Origin: Methylotenera mobilis 13
Lineage (GTDB): Bacteria > Pseudomonadota > Gammaproteobacteria > Burkholderiales > Methylophilaceae
DNA: 64,000 nt
Assembly: GCF_000384255.1 (NCBI RefSeq)
Contig: NZ_KB913035.1
Coordinates: forward strand, 2,034,808-2,098,807
Direction of reading: 5' to 3'
The notes under the pieces are model-generated. The model had not been told where the DNA came from and ran no database searches. It worked only from the letters and a program-made list of their open reading frames with translations. Both the position numbers and the translations under genes were made by a program. This document shows, piece by piece, positions 9,440 through 18,094 of this stretch; within the stretch, counting starts at the first letter, position 1, and the number at the start of each line of letters is the position of its first letter.

Positions 9440-10030
9440 TTATTTTTTGATAACCCAACCGATAAACTGCACTTGGTTATAGTAATAATGCTGTTGTGTA
9501 TTTGGAATCTTATAACCAATACTTCCTTTCTTCAGCCTAAAACCGCTGTTACGATAACCATCACCAAACAAGCCACCCACCATACCACCACTGCCGCCAT
9601 AATTCGGGCCATCTAGGCTATAACCATCAGGAGAAACAATGGTTGTATCAATCAGCAACCCTTCGGTTTCATGTAACACAGCAACACCATTAACCGCTGA
9701 AGCAACCGCATTAGGCACATCGATTACAATCTCTCGCACAGTATTCGTCTTAGCATCGTAAGCCATTAATCGTTTCAAATCGTAATTGATATCTTTATTT
9801 TCACGTTTCTTCACTTTCACCATCAATTGTTGATTTTTCACTGAAAAATCAAGTGTGTAATCAGTGCTATTTTGGTAGTCATATAACTTGGTGCTGAACA
9901 ACATTTCATATTGTGGCGGCGCACTCATCAGCTTAGGAATTACGGTCGATGCAAAAAATATAAGAATCAGTATTAATGGAAAAGTCAAACCGACCACTAA
10001 AACTAAGTTTTCTTTAATAAAGTTTTTCAT
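9440..10030 (-). CDS. Uncharacterised membrane-anchored protein
   Basis: About 196 residues. One N-terminal transmembrane helix (LVLVVGLTFPLILILIFFA) is followed by a probably periplasmic, strand-rich domain. That domain contains a Gly-rich loop (GPNYGGSGGMVGGLFGDGYR) and ends in a Trp-Val-Ile-Lys-Lys tail. I do not recognise the family. Its start overlaps the miaA stop (TGATG), so it is translationally coupled to miaA. The DUF2157-like gene follows after 9 bp, suggesting the two membrane proteins act together. The second ATG is favoured by AGGA five bases upstream. Confidence 0.65.
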   Translation of the reverse strand: MKNFIKENLVLVVGLTFPLILILIFFASTVIPKLMSAPPQYEMLFSTKLYDYQNSTDYTLDFSVKNQQLMVKVKKRENKDINYDLKRLMAYDAKTNTVREIVIDVPNAVASAVNGVAVLHETEGLLIDTTIVSPDGYSLDGPNYGGSGGMVGGLFGDGYRNSGFRLKKGSIGYKIPNTQQHYYYNQVQFIGWVIKK

Positions 10031-10980
10031 CATTGTCCTTTAATAAATGCTGAAACGATATTGAATACATCTTGATGCATTTCTGCACTCAAACAGTCTA
10101 TTTGTTGCAAATCTTCCATACCACGCAACCAAGTCAACTGCCGCTTTGCGAGCTGGCGAGTAGCAAAAATGCCTCTGTCCCGCAATTCAGATTCTTGATA
10201 CGCTCCAGCTAAATACTCTAAAGCTTGGCGGTAGCCTACACAGCGCATTGAAGTGCTATCTGATGTCAATGCAGGGTACTTTTTCACTAACGCTTTCACT
10301 TCATTAACAAAGCCATCTGCCAGCATATGATCAAACCTGACGGCGATTCGCTCATGTAATACTTTTCGATCACTCGGAACTAGTGCTAACTTGAGCAATC
10401 GATATGGCAAGGTATCACCGCTTGTTGCTTGATGTAATGATGTCATCGATTGCCCTGTAATTCTATATACTTCTAAAGCACGTTCTATTCTTTGTACATC
10501 ATTAGGCTGCAAACGTGCAGCACTTTCAGGGTCAACCAATGCTAATTTGGCATGCATGGCTGGCCAGCCAACTTTCGATGCTTCCTCTTCAATCATGTGC
10601 CTAACTTCAGCATCAGCCTCTGGTAACTGGCTAAATCCATTTTCTAAAGCTTTAAAATATAACATCGTGCCACCTACTAACAGTGGAATCTTCCCACGTG
10701 AGGTAATGTCAGCCATTAATCTTAATGCATCATTTCTAAATTGTGCAGCTGAGTAAACCGCAGTTGGCGAAATAATATCAATCAAAGCATGCGGCGCCTC
10801 TGCTAACAACGCTGCGTTAGGTTTGGCAGTTCCAATATTCATCTCTTGATAAACCAATGCTGAATCTACGCTGATCAGTTCTACAGGTAGATTTTTATAA
10901 AGATATGCTGCTAAATCGGTTTTTCCGCTAGCAGTTGGCCCCATTAAAAAGATAGCTGGTGGCAGTGTTGTTTGATTCAT
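10030..10980 (-). CDS. miaA: tRNA dimethylallyltransferase MiaA
   Basis: A 316-residue enzyme that transfers dimethylallyl to N6 of A37 in tRNAs reading UNN codons, the first step toward ms2i6A. The P-loop GPTASGKT sits at about residues 14-21, followed by SVDSALVYQEMNIGTAKP and the LVGGTMLYFKAL motif that mark MiaA. The C-terminal TRQLAKRQLTWLRG helix is the tRNA-binding signature. It begins a three-gene minus-strand run with the two membrane proteins downstream. Betaproteobacteria often have mutL next to miaA, and here a potassium-channel pair is inserted between them. Confidence 0.95.
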   Translation of the reverse strand: MNQTTLPPAIFLMGPTASGKTDLAAYLYKNLPVELISVDSALVYQEMNIGTAKPNAALLAEAPHALIDIISPTAVYSAAQFRNDALRLMADITSRGKIPLLVGGTMLYFKALENGFSQLPEADAEVRHMIEEEASKVGWPAMHAKLALVDPESAARLQPNDVQRIERALEVYRITGQSMTSLHQATSGDTLPYRLLKLALVPSDRKVLHERIAVRFDHMLADGFVNEVKALVKKYPALTSDSTSMRCVGYRQALEYLAGAYQESELRDRGIFATRQLAKRQLTWLRGMEDLQQIDCLSAEMHQDVFNIVSAFIKGQ

Positions 10981-11190
10981 TCAATACATTCTTAATTAAG
11001 ATACACTCTGAAGTAATGTAACTATTGTTAATCATAGCAATGACCCTTTTGGGCCGTTACTTCTTGCAATCAGGTCTAGATGAAATCTGTATAATATTGT
11101 TATTAGCTGATATTAATTTGCCTTGATTGTATGGCGCACACCATAAATTAGTATATATTTTTCGCACGCTCTTTGTTGATAGGATTATCC

Positions 11191-11565
11191 ATGAATTTAG
11201 AAAAAGTTGTTTTTGGTTTTTTCATCGTTCTCGCCATGACACTGAATTTTGGTTTCTTTATTGGCGAAATTGATGAACCTACACATCACCATGTTTACGA
11301 GCTCTACGCGGCGATTATCGTCAGCCTGATTGCAACTGTACTTAAGTTTGGCGACCGTACCCACGTAGGCGCCATCTTACTATCAACCAGCTTAGCTGCT
11401 GACTTACAACTGATCACTGCGGCAATATTATGGGCGGCTCTGAGTGGTAGCTATGATGAGGCAAGCCTGACTGTATATATCGTTTCATTATCAGGTGGTG
11501 CATTAATGGCTAATATCATTTCAGTGGTACTGTTAATTTCTGAAACAATTAGCCAAAAACGCTAA
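11191..11565 (+). CDS. DUF6394-type small membrane protein, probable partner of the adjacent K+ channel
   Basis: A 124-residue protein with four hydrophobic segments and a conserved-looking acidic/His loop (IGEIDEPTHHHVYELYAA) after the first helix. It matches my recollection of the DUF6394 family. The ATG at 11191 is chosen because AGGA lies just upstream; an earlier in-frame TTG at 11173 has no support. The RCK channel gene starts 28 bp downstream on the same strand, suggesting an operon and a shared role in ion transport, perhaps as accessory subunit. That partnership is inferred from position only. Confidence 0.7.
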   Translation: MNLEKVVFGFFIVLAMTLNFGFFIGEIDEPTHHHVYELYAAIIVSLIATVLKFGDRTHVGAILLSTSLAADLQLITAAILWAALSGSYDEASLTVYIVSLSGGALMANIISVVLLISETISQKR

Positions 11566-11593
11566 ATATCATTAGCTCAGAAGATTAATCAGC

Positions 11594-13294
11594 ATGGATA
11601 GCATACTGTTTTTAATATTACGTAGGTTAAGACGTCCGCTGATCTTAATCATCGTGAGCTTTGCGATTGCGATTATCGGTCTAACACTTATGCCTGGGGT
11701 TGATGATAAAGGTCAACCTTGGAAAATGAGCATCTTTGATGCCTTGTATGTCATTAGCTACACGGCTACGACCATCGGCTTTGGTGAGATTCCCTACGCT
11801 TACAGTAAAGCACAGCGTTTATGGCTCACATTTTCGATTTACTTTACTGTTATCCCATGGTTTTACGCTATCGGTAAAATCATTACCCTACTGCAAGATA
11901 CAGGGCTTCGCCAAGCAATCACCACAGAACGTTTTGCAAACAAAGTACGTCAATTCCAAGAACCTTTTTATATACTCTGTAGCTACGGTCAGTCATCTAG
12001 CTTATTAGCGAAAGCCTTAGATGAAAAAGGCATGCGTGTCGTCGTCATTGAACCTCAACAAGACCGCCTCAACGAGTTAGAACTCATCGATACAAGAAAC
12101 ATCATTCCATATTTATGTGCAGATGCCATACTGCCAGAAAATCTGGAGAGAGCTGGTGTGCTTCATCCATTATGTAGCGGAGTGATTACACTTACCGATG
12201 ATGACAATGTCAATCTTGCAGTAGCCGTTGCAGTCAAGCTGATGAATCCTGACCTATTAGTTATTGCGCGCGCAGAGCGTGACGACATTGCTGCTAACAT
12301 GGCATCATTCGGTACAGATCACATCATCAACCCTTACACGCTGTTTGGTGACCAACTAGCGATGCGTGTTCATGCGTTGGGGACTTATCTATTACACGAA
12401 TGGCTTACTGGTGTACCAGGTGACACATTACCTCCACCAGAAAACCCGCCCAAAGGCAGATGGGTAGTCTGTGGTTATGGTCGGTTTGGTAAGTCTGTCG
12501 TACAAAATCTAGAGCGTGAACACATCACCACCACAATTATTGAAGCAATGCCAGAAATGACTGGTTGTGATCACTGTATTGTTGGTAGCGGTACTGAAGC
12601 AAAAACCTTACTTGAAGCCGACATCACCAATGCTGTGGGTATCGTTGCAGGAACAGATAACGACACTAACAATTTGTCTATTGTGATGACAGCGTTTGAG
12701 CTTAACCCAAAACTGTTTGTGGTGATCCGTAAAAACAGACGTCACAATGGTCGGTTATTTAAGCAGTTTAATGCGGACATCACCATGCAACCTACTGAAA
12801 TCATTGCACATGAGTGTTTGGCTCACATGATTTCACCCTTACTTGCACAATTTTTAAGCTTAGCTCGGAGCCAAACAAACGATTGGGCAAACAAATTAAT
12901 CAGCCAACTTGTGATGACTATGGGTGAAACTGTGCCTGAAACTTGGGCAGTCAGAATCGACAAAGAAAATAGCCCTGCAGTGATAGAGCTAATCAAAACA
13001 GGTTTACATGTGACGGTACAGCATCTCATGCAGGACCCTGCTAACAGGAATGATCAGCTAGAGCTTGTCCCTATCTTACTTTTACGTAACAACGTGCCTA
13101 GCTTAGTACCAGATCCGTCTACTCGCTTAAAAGCTGGTGACCGCATTTTATTCTGTGGTAGCCCTGAAACCAAATCGACCTTACCCTCAATATTAAACAA
13201 TACAAAAACATTGACTTACATTATTGATGGGATTGAAGTACCGAACAGTTTAGTTTGGCGATGGCTGGAAAAGAAATTTAAAAGAGTAAATTAA
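11594..13294 (+). CDS. Potassium channel with two RCK (TrkA-N) domains
   Basis: A 566-residue protein. An N-terminal helix, pore loop and second helix (residues about 10-100) carry a selectivity filter TTIGFGE, a bacterial variant of TVGYG. Two Rossmann RCK domains follow, the first opening with FYILCSYGQSSSLLAKAL and the second with WVVCGYGRFGKSVV. A TrkA-C-like segment (PVLIL-type strand, LKAGDRILFCG) ends the protein. It should conduct K+ across the inner membrane under control of NAD(H), nucleotide or ion binding to the cytoplasmic ring. The GFGE filter departs from GYGD, so selectivity may be altered. Confidence 0.88.
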   Translation: MDSILFLILRRLRRPLILIIVSFAIAIIGLTLMPGVDDKGQPWKMSIFDALYVISYTATTIGFGEIPYAYSKAQRLWLTFSIYFTVIPWFYAIGKIITLLQDTGLRQAITTERFANKVRQFQEPFYILCSYGQSSSLLAKALDEKGMRVVVIEPQQDRLNELELIDTRNIIPYLCADAILPENLERAGVLHPLCSGVITLTDDDNVNLAVAVAVKLMNPDLLVIARAERDDIAANMASFGTDHIINPYTLFGDQLAMRVHALGTYLLHEWLTGVPGDTLPPPENPPKGRWVVCGYGRFGKSVVQNLEREHITTTIIEAMPEMTGCDHCIVGSGTEAKTLLEADITNAVGIVAGTDNDTNNLSIVMTAFELNPKLFVVIRKNRRHNGRLFKQFNADITMQPTEIIAHECLAHMISPLLAQFLSLARSQTNDWANKLISQLVMTMGETVPETWAVRIDKENSPAVIELIKTGLHVTVQHLMQDPANRNDQLELVPILLLRNNVPSLVPDPSTRLKAGDRILFCGSPETKSTLPSILNNTKTLTYIIDGIEVPNSLVWRWLEKKFKRVN

Positions 13295-13347
13295 CTCACT
13301 TGTGTATCCATCAATCTACAGAGTAGTAGGATGGTAGTTCAGTGGCA

Positions 13348-15192
13348 TTATTTGCCACGCATGAACATTTTATCTAAATCAAACATGCTCACTTGAAACC
13401 AAGTAGGTCGACCATGATTACACTGTCCTGAACGTTCAGTGGCTTCCATATCTCGCAGTAAAGCATTCATCTCAGGAATAGTAAGGCTACGGTTCGCCCT
13501 AACAGCCGCATGGCATGCCATGGTGCCAAGTAATTCGTTTCTGCGCTCTGTGAGCACTCGGCTAGCACCAAACTCTCGAATATCTCGTAACACATCTCGC
13601 GCTAAGCTTACAGCATCAGCATCTTGCAACATGGTAGGCACTGCACGGACAGCTAGTGTTGTTGGCGACAACACGGCAATATCAAACCCCAACTGCTGCA
13701 ATGCGGCATGGTTACCTGCCAAAGCTTCTTGCACTGTAGCAACTTCAAACTTGTCCGCATTAAAACTAACAGGCAACAATAGTGGCTGCATTTGCACTGC
13801 CTTGTTATCTAGTGCATTTTTCAATTTTTCATACATAATTCGCTCATGCGCCGCATGCATGTCAACCACCACTAATCCCTCTTTATTTTGAGCGAGCACA
13901 TATACGCCATGCACCTGCCCCAGAGCAAAGCCCATTGGGTAGTCATGTGGCGCTTCTTTATTAGCTAAGTTATCAGATAATAAATTTGTAAATGCGGGAG
14001 TTACGTTGGATGCTTGATGCTGATTAACATCAAATATTGATTGATAAAAGCTAGGGCTTTCGTGGGCACTTAAGTTAATTTGAGATTGATATGTTGGATA
14101 TAAAACTGTATTAGAAGAACCTGTATTCGGAAAGCTAGCATGCGAAGCTTGTGGACTAAATGGATTATATTGCGCTTGATTTGCAGTCACCGCATTTGAA
14201 ACACCCGTTGGAATCGCCAACGCTTTGTTAAGCGAATGAAATATAAAACGATGGATAGACTGACTATCTCTAAATCTAACTTCAGTTTTAGCAGGATGAA
14301 CGTTAACATCCACCAAGCTAGGGTCCAACTCTAGGAACAACACAAAAGCTGGATGCCTATCGTGATGTAATACATCTTGATAAGCTTGACGTATCGCGTG
14401 TGAAATTACTTTATCTCGAACAAAACGTCCATTCACATAAACATACTGGGTGTCTCGACTATTCCGGTTAAAAGTCGGTTTTGCAGCCATTCCCCATAAT
14501 CGCAAACCAGCGGCTGATTCATCCACACTAATAGACTCCGCCACAAACTCGCTTCCCAAAACTTCAGAGAATCTTCTTTCAGGCTGGCCTATCGCTAAAC
14601 GACTTAACGCTCGTCCGTTATGTTGCAACATTAGCCCAACATCTGGGCGCGACAGTGCAATACGTGTGAACATCTCCTCACAATGCCCAAACTCAGTGGC
14701 CTCTGTTTTCAAGAACTTGCGACGGGCGGGCGTATTAAAATACAAATCAGACACTTCAATCACCGTGCCAGCATCTAACGCTGCTGGCTCTATCACAGAT
14801 ATATCACTACCTTCCGATGCGATACGCCATGCATGCTTACTGTCAACTTGGCGACTTAATAACTGTGTACGGGAGATTGAAGCAATACTCGCCAAAGCCT
14901 CACCACGAAAACCCAGACTGGCAACAGACTCTAAATCTTCGAGACTGTTTATTTTGCTAGTAGCGTGGCGCGTTAGTGCTAGGATCAAATCCTCTTTAGC
15001 TACACCAGCACCGTTATCTGTGACACGCATTTGTTTAATGCCGCCTTGTAACAAAGCGACTTGAATATCAGTGCTACCAGCATCTAAACTATTTTCCAGC
15101 AACTCTTTCAAGGCGGATGCCGGCCGCTCAACCACCTCGCCCGCGGCGATTTGGCTAATAAGTTGGTCAGGAAGTAAACGTATGGTGGCCAT
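13348..15192 (-). CDS. mutL: DNA mismatch repair protein MutL (nuclease-proficient type)
   Basis: A 614-residue protein. The N-terminal GHKL ATPase is clear: IAAGEVVERPASALKELLENSLDAG, VTDNGAGV and GFRGEALASI. A Ser/Ala-rich linker (about 330-420) leads to the C-terminal dimerisation domain. That domain carries DMHAAHERIMYE, fitting the metal-binding endonuclease motif DQHA(x2)E(x4)E, plus ACHAAVR and GQCNHGRPTW. The protein should therefore nick DNA itself, as in organisms without MutH. It starts with ATG at 15192 and converges on the channel gene. Confidence 0.95.
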   Translation of the reverse strand: MATIRLLPDQLISQIAAGEVVERPASALKELLENSLDAGSTDIQVALLQGGIKQMRVTDNGAGVAKEDLILALTRHATSKINSLEDLESVASLGFRGEALASIASISRTQLLSRQVDSKHAWRIASEGSDISVIEPAALDAGTVIEVSDLYFNTPARRKFLKTEATEFGHCEEMFTRIALSRPDVGLMLQHNGRALSRLAIGQPERRFSEVLGSEFVAESISVDESAAGLRLWGMAAKPTFNRNSRDTQYVYVNGRFVRDKVISHAIRQAYQDVLHHDRHPAFVLFLELDPSLVDVNVHPAKTEVRFRDSQSIHRFIFHSLNKALAIPTGVSNAVTANQAQYNPFSPQASHASFPNTGSSNTVLYPTYQSQINLSAHESPSFYQSIFDVNQHQASNVTPAFTNLLSDNLANKEAPHDYPMGFALGQVHGVYVLAQNKEGLVVVDMHAAHERIMYEKLKNALDNKAVQMQPLLLPVSFNADKFEVATVQEALAGNHAALQQLGFDIAVLSPTTLAVRAVPTMLQDADAVSLARDVLRDIREFGASRVLTERRNELLGTMACHAAVRANRSLTIPEMNALLRDMEATERSGQCNHGRPTWFQVSMFDLDKMFMRGK

Positions 15193-15597
15193 AAAGATTT
15201 AGTTATTTTTTGATGTTAATATTTTACCCTGCTTTATATGTGTCGATTTAACTATTACAGATGACTTAATGGTTATTTAATTTTGCCCAACCATGAAAAA
15301 ACTGCAATCTAGCTAAGGTAGATGACTGCCAAATGATAAAAATTTTAAACTGAGATTTAATGCTTAAGTTGAATGAAGCAATTGATAGTTGCGCACTATC
15401 AAGCCACATTAACAACGCCCCAAAGTAGTGCTAACGCACTACTCTGAAATATTTTGGTTAGAGAAACTAGTCTAAAAATCCTCTGTACAAGCTCAAACAT
15501 GGCATCAAAAATAAACCATTACCATGCTATTTCTGACCGTGAAATACTTAGCGATAATCTCTAAACTGATGAGGTGTGAATAAAAACCAACCTGACA
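15193..15597. other. Intergenic stretch with one strong small hairpin
   Basis: This stretch lies upstream of mutL and downstream of the PilJ-like gene, both on the minus strand. It contains an 8-bp perfect stem AGTAGTGC/GCACTACT at 15424-15443 with a TAAC loop. Read on the minus strand the stem is followed by TTTGGGG, so it may weakly terminate the PilJ-like transcript. No gene is apparent. Confidence 0.4.
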
Positions 15598-16290
15598 CTA
15601 AACAGATACATTGCCTACTGCAACTCGCACTAATTCATCAATCTTAGCGGTAATATTAGTCAACTCACCGGCAACGACAGCAAATTCACGTCCTACTTCA
15701 CCTGCACGGGCCGCGACAATTTGTGCATTCACAGATACGATACGTGCCTGTTTTGCAATGTTTTGAATACTGCTCATTAACTCATGGTGCTGTTTACGTT
15801 GTACTTTTGCATGTTTCTTCGACTCATCTTCATAAACTACGGTAATGCGATTAAGTAATGCAACAATTGGTGTCGCTTGCTTTCCCAGCTCATTAAGTAG
15901 ATCCGGTACTGTACGAAAACCAGACTCACAAGCACTTAATGCTTTTTCTACTAAATTGGTAAAGTCGACTATTTTTCGATCACCCTCAATTTCGCCAAAA
16001 TAAACTAAGCGTAACTCTTCAAAAAATACACCTGGCAATTCACTGTTTCCATGTACTAATGCAGCATGACTCACTTTAAACAAAGCTAGTGCTTCACGTG
16101 CCGTTTCCAACGCTGTTTCGTGCCCCATAGTAGAAAGTACGGCGTTCAATACAATACGTTGTGACAACATACGCTGACGACCAGCTAAGTTAATTAGTGC
16201 GCCAAATGTTTCTGCACTAACGGCCATACTTGATGTATTAAATTTATGGCTACGCTCTGTAGCTTGATGAGGCTTTAAATCTGCTAACAA
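15598..16290 (-). CDS. Short PilJ-type (NIT-like) receptor fragment without membrane helices
   Basis: About 230 residues. The N-terminal half resembles the PilJ-type methyl-accepting transducer sensor (LAGRQRMLSQRIVLNAVL, residues about 40-60). The C-terminal 60 residues keep only part of a chemoreceptor signalling helix (ARIVSVNAQIVAARAGEVGREFAVVAGEL). No transmembrane helix and no full hairpin tip are present. Start choice: TTG at 16290 has AGGGAG seven bases upstream, whereas in-frame ATG (16332) and GTG (16338) have no ribosome site. Whether it is a soluble modulator of chemotaxis arrays or a receptor relic is open; the clean frame argues for a working gene. Confidence 0.7.
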   Translation of the reverse strand: MLADLKPHQATERSHKFNTSSMAVSAETFGALINLAGRQRMLSQRIVLNAVLSTMGHETALETAREALALFKVSHAALVHGNSELPGVFFEELRLVYFGEIEGDRKIVDFTNLVEKALSACESGFRTVPDLLNELGKQATPIVALLNRITVVYEDESKKHAKVQRKQHHELMSSIQNIAKQARIVSVNAQIVAARAGEVGREFAVVAGELTNITAKIDELVRVAVGNVSV

Positions 16291-16534
16291 AATATTCTCC
16301 CTTTTATTGATATCATTAACATCGAACGTCATCAGCACAATTACTCAGCACTTAGAAACCATTCACATTACGCATTCAATACAAGCAATTTCTATTCCAT
16401 GCATATTCATAGGCAGATCAGCGAAACGCATCAAATGTCGATGTTGTTCAGCTATCATTAAAAACCATTGACTAGCGTGTCGCTGATATTTGCATGTTGG
16501 TGTTTTAAATGTTTTGATATAAATTCACGTCAAC

Positions 16535-18073
16535 ATGAAAATAAGCAACCAAGATTTAACACCTACTAGCTATACAGATAGCTTTAGTCTTGCTCGCAAG
16601 CTCAAACGCCACCATCACTTTTATCTTGGCCCTACCAACTCTGGTAAAACCTATCAAGCACTCCAAGCATTAGAAAAAGCAAAATCTGGTGTGTATCTAG
16701 CACCACTGAGGCTACTGGCAATGGAGATACGTGACAGACTGGTGGCATCTGGTGTGCCCTGCAACTTAATTACAGGTGAGGAGCGCGTCATCATGGCTGG
16801 CGCTAAGCATACGGCATCAACCATTGAAATGATGAATGCGAACAAAGAGGTGGATGTCGCAGTCATCGACGAGATTCAAATGGTACAAGACCCAGACCGT
16901 GGTGCAGCATGGACAGCTGCATTAGTTGGTGCACCCGCATCAACAGTTTTTATTTGCGGCTCTACAGCAGTCACAAGCCCATGCATCGCAACAATTGAAT
17001 CATTAAATGAAACTTACGAAATCACACAGTTAGCACGTAAAACACCGCTAGTATTAGAGCATGAAAGCATGTGTGGAAAGCATTACAATCGCCAGAAGCT
17101 CAAGCCTAAACTACAAAAAGGTGATGCCATCATTGCATTCAGCCGCAAAGATGTGCTGACATTGTCGGCTAGATTCCGCCAATGGGGTTTCAATGTAGCA
17201 AGTATTTACGGCGCACTCTCCCCCGAGGTAAGACGAACGGAATCAGAACGCTTTAACACTGGTGAGGCAGATATCCTAGTGGCAACAGATGCCATCGGCA
17301 TGGGCTTAAACCTACCAATACGTCGTGTAATATTTTCTAATATTCATAAGTTTGATGGCGTAGCTTCGCGATTACTCAATATGACAGAGGTGCGTCAAAT
17401 TGCAGGGCGTGCAGGTCGATTTGGTATTTATGAAACAGGCTATGTCAATGTACTTGAAAATGATGAGCTGATTCACATTGAGCATATGTTATCGACCGAT
17501 GACACTGCTGATTTAAACAAGCTCCCCGTGAGCATTAATTTAATGCAGATTAGCAGCCTTGCTCACTCACTACATACAAATAAAATTGCTGAAGTACTCA
17601 GTTACCACCAAGAAAGAACTCGTTTTCAACACGCTCTTTTTGAACAAGCACCACTAGAAACTCAAATTTCACAAGCCATCCTTATTGATGAGTATGCACC
17701 TAAAATGTCCCTAAAAGATAAGTATATCTTCGTATGTGCGCCAATTTCATTGAATGTTGCATTTGAAAAAGACTACTATCTAATGTGCCTAAAAAGTGTA
17801 TCAGAATCTACTATTCGATATCTACCGCCAGCACCAAGCTGGCTAGACGCACAAAATCCAAAACATCTGGAAGAAGCAGAGTTGCTTAGCCACAATCTAA
17901 GCCTGTATGCATGGCTGAGTTATAAGTTCCCACAATATTTCACAGACGGCGAAAAAGTCCCTGAGTTACGAAGAAGAATAAGTCGTTACATAGAAAGCGC
18001 ATTACTCACACAAGCTGGATATGGTGATACCAGCAGAGAAATCGATTACATCATGACAAAAAGAAGATATTGA
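16535..18073 (+). CDS. SUV3-like ATP-dependent RNA helicase
   Basis: A 512-residue superfamily 2 helicase of the Ski2/SUV3 type known from mitochondrial RNA degradosomes and scattered proteobacteria. Motif I is GPTNSGKTYQ, motif II the DExH variant DEIQM, motif III CGSTAV, and motif VI QIAGRAGRFG preceded by ATDAIGMGLNLP. The C-terminal 140 residues (PLETQISQAILIDEY onward, then APSWLDAQ) match the SUV3 C-terminal region. It likely unwinds RNA 3' to 5' and may assist exonucleases. It converges with a beta-CASP nuclease gene 21 bp away. Confidence 0.88.
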   Translation: MKISNQDLTPTSYTDSFSLARKLKRHHHFYLGPTNSGKTYQALQALEKAKSGVYLAPLRLLAMEIRDRLVASGVPCNLITGEERVIMAGAKHTASTIEMMNANKEVDVAVIDEIQMVQDPDRGAAWTAALVGAPASTVFICGSTAVTSPCIATIESLNETYEITQLARKTPLVLEHESMCGKHYNRQKLKPKLQKGDAIIAFSRKDVLTLSARFRQWGFNVASIYGALSPEVRRTESERFNTGEADILVATDAIGMGLNLPIRRVIFSNIHKFDGVASRLLNMTEVRQIAGRAGRFGIYETGYVNVLENDELIHIEHMLSTDDTADLNKLPVSINLMQISSLAHSLHTNKIAEVLSYHQERTRFQHALFEQAPLETQISQAILIDEYAPKMSLKDKYIFVCAPISLNVAFEKDYYLMCLKSVSESTIRYLPPAPSWLDAQNPKHLEEAELLSHNLSLYAWLSYKFPQYFTDGEKVPELRRRISRYIESALLTQAGYGDTSREIDYIMTKRRY

Positions 18074-18094
18074 TATTAACAATCCAATATTAAA

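Noticed and set aside
14450-15064. A 204-residue plus-strand frame inside mutL
   Set aside because: It is antisense to strongly conserved MutL ATPase motifs and has no recognisable domain.
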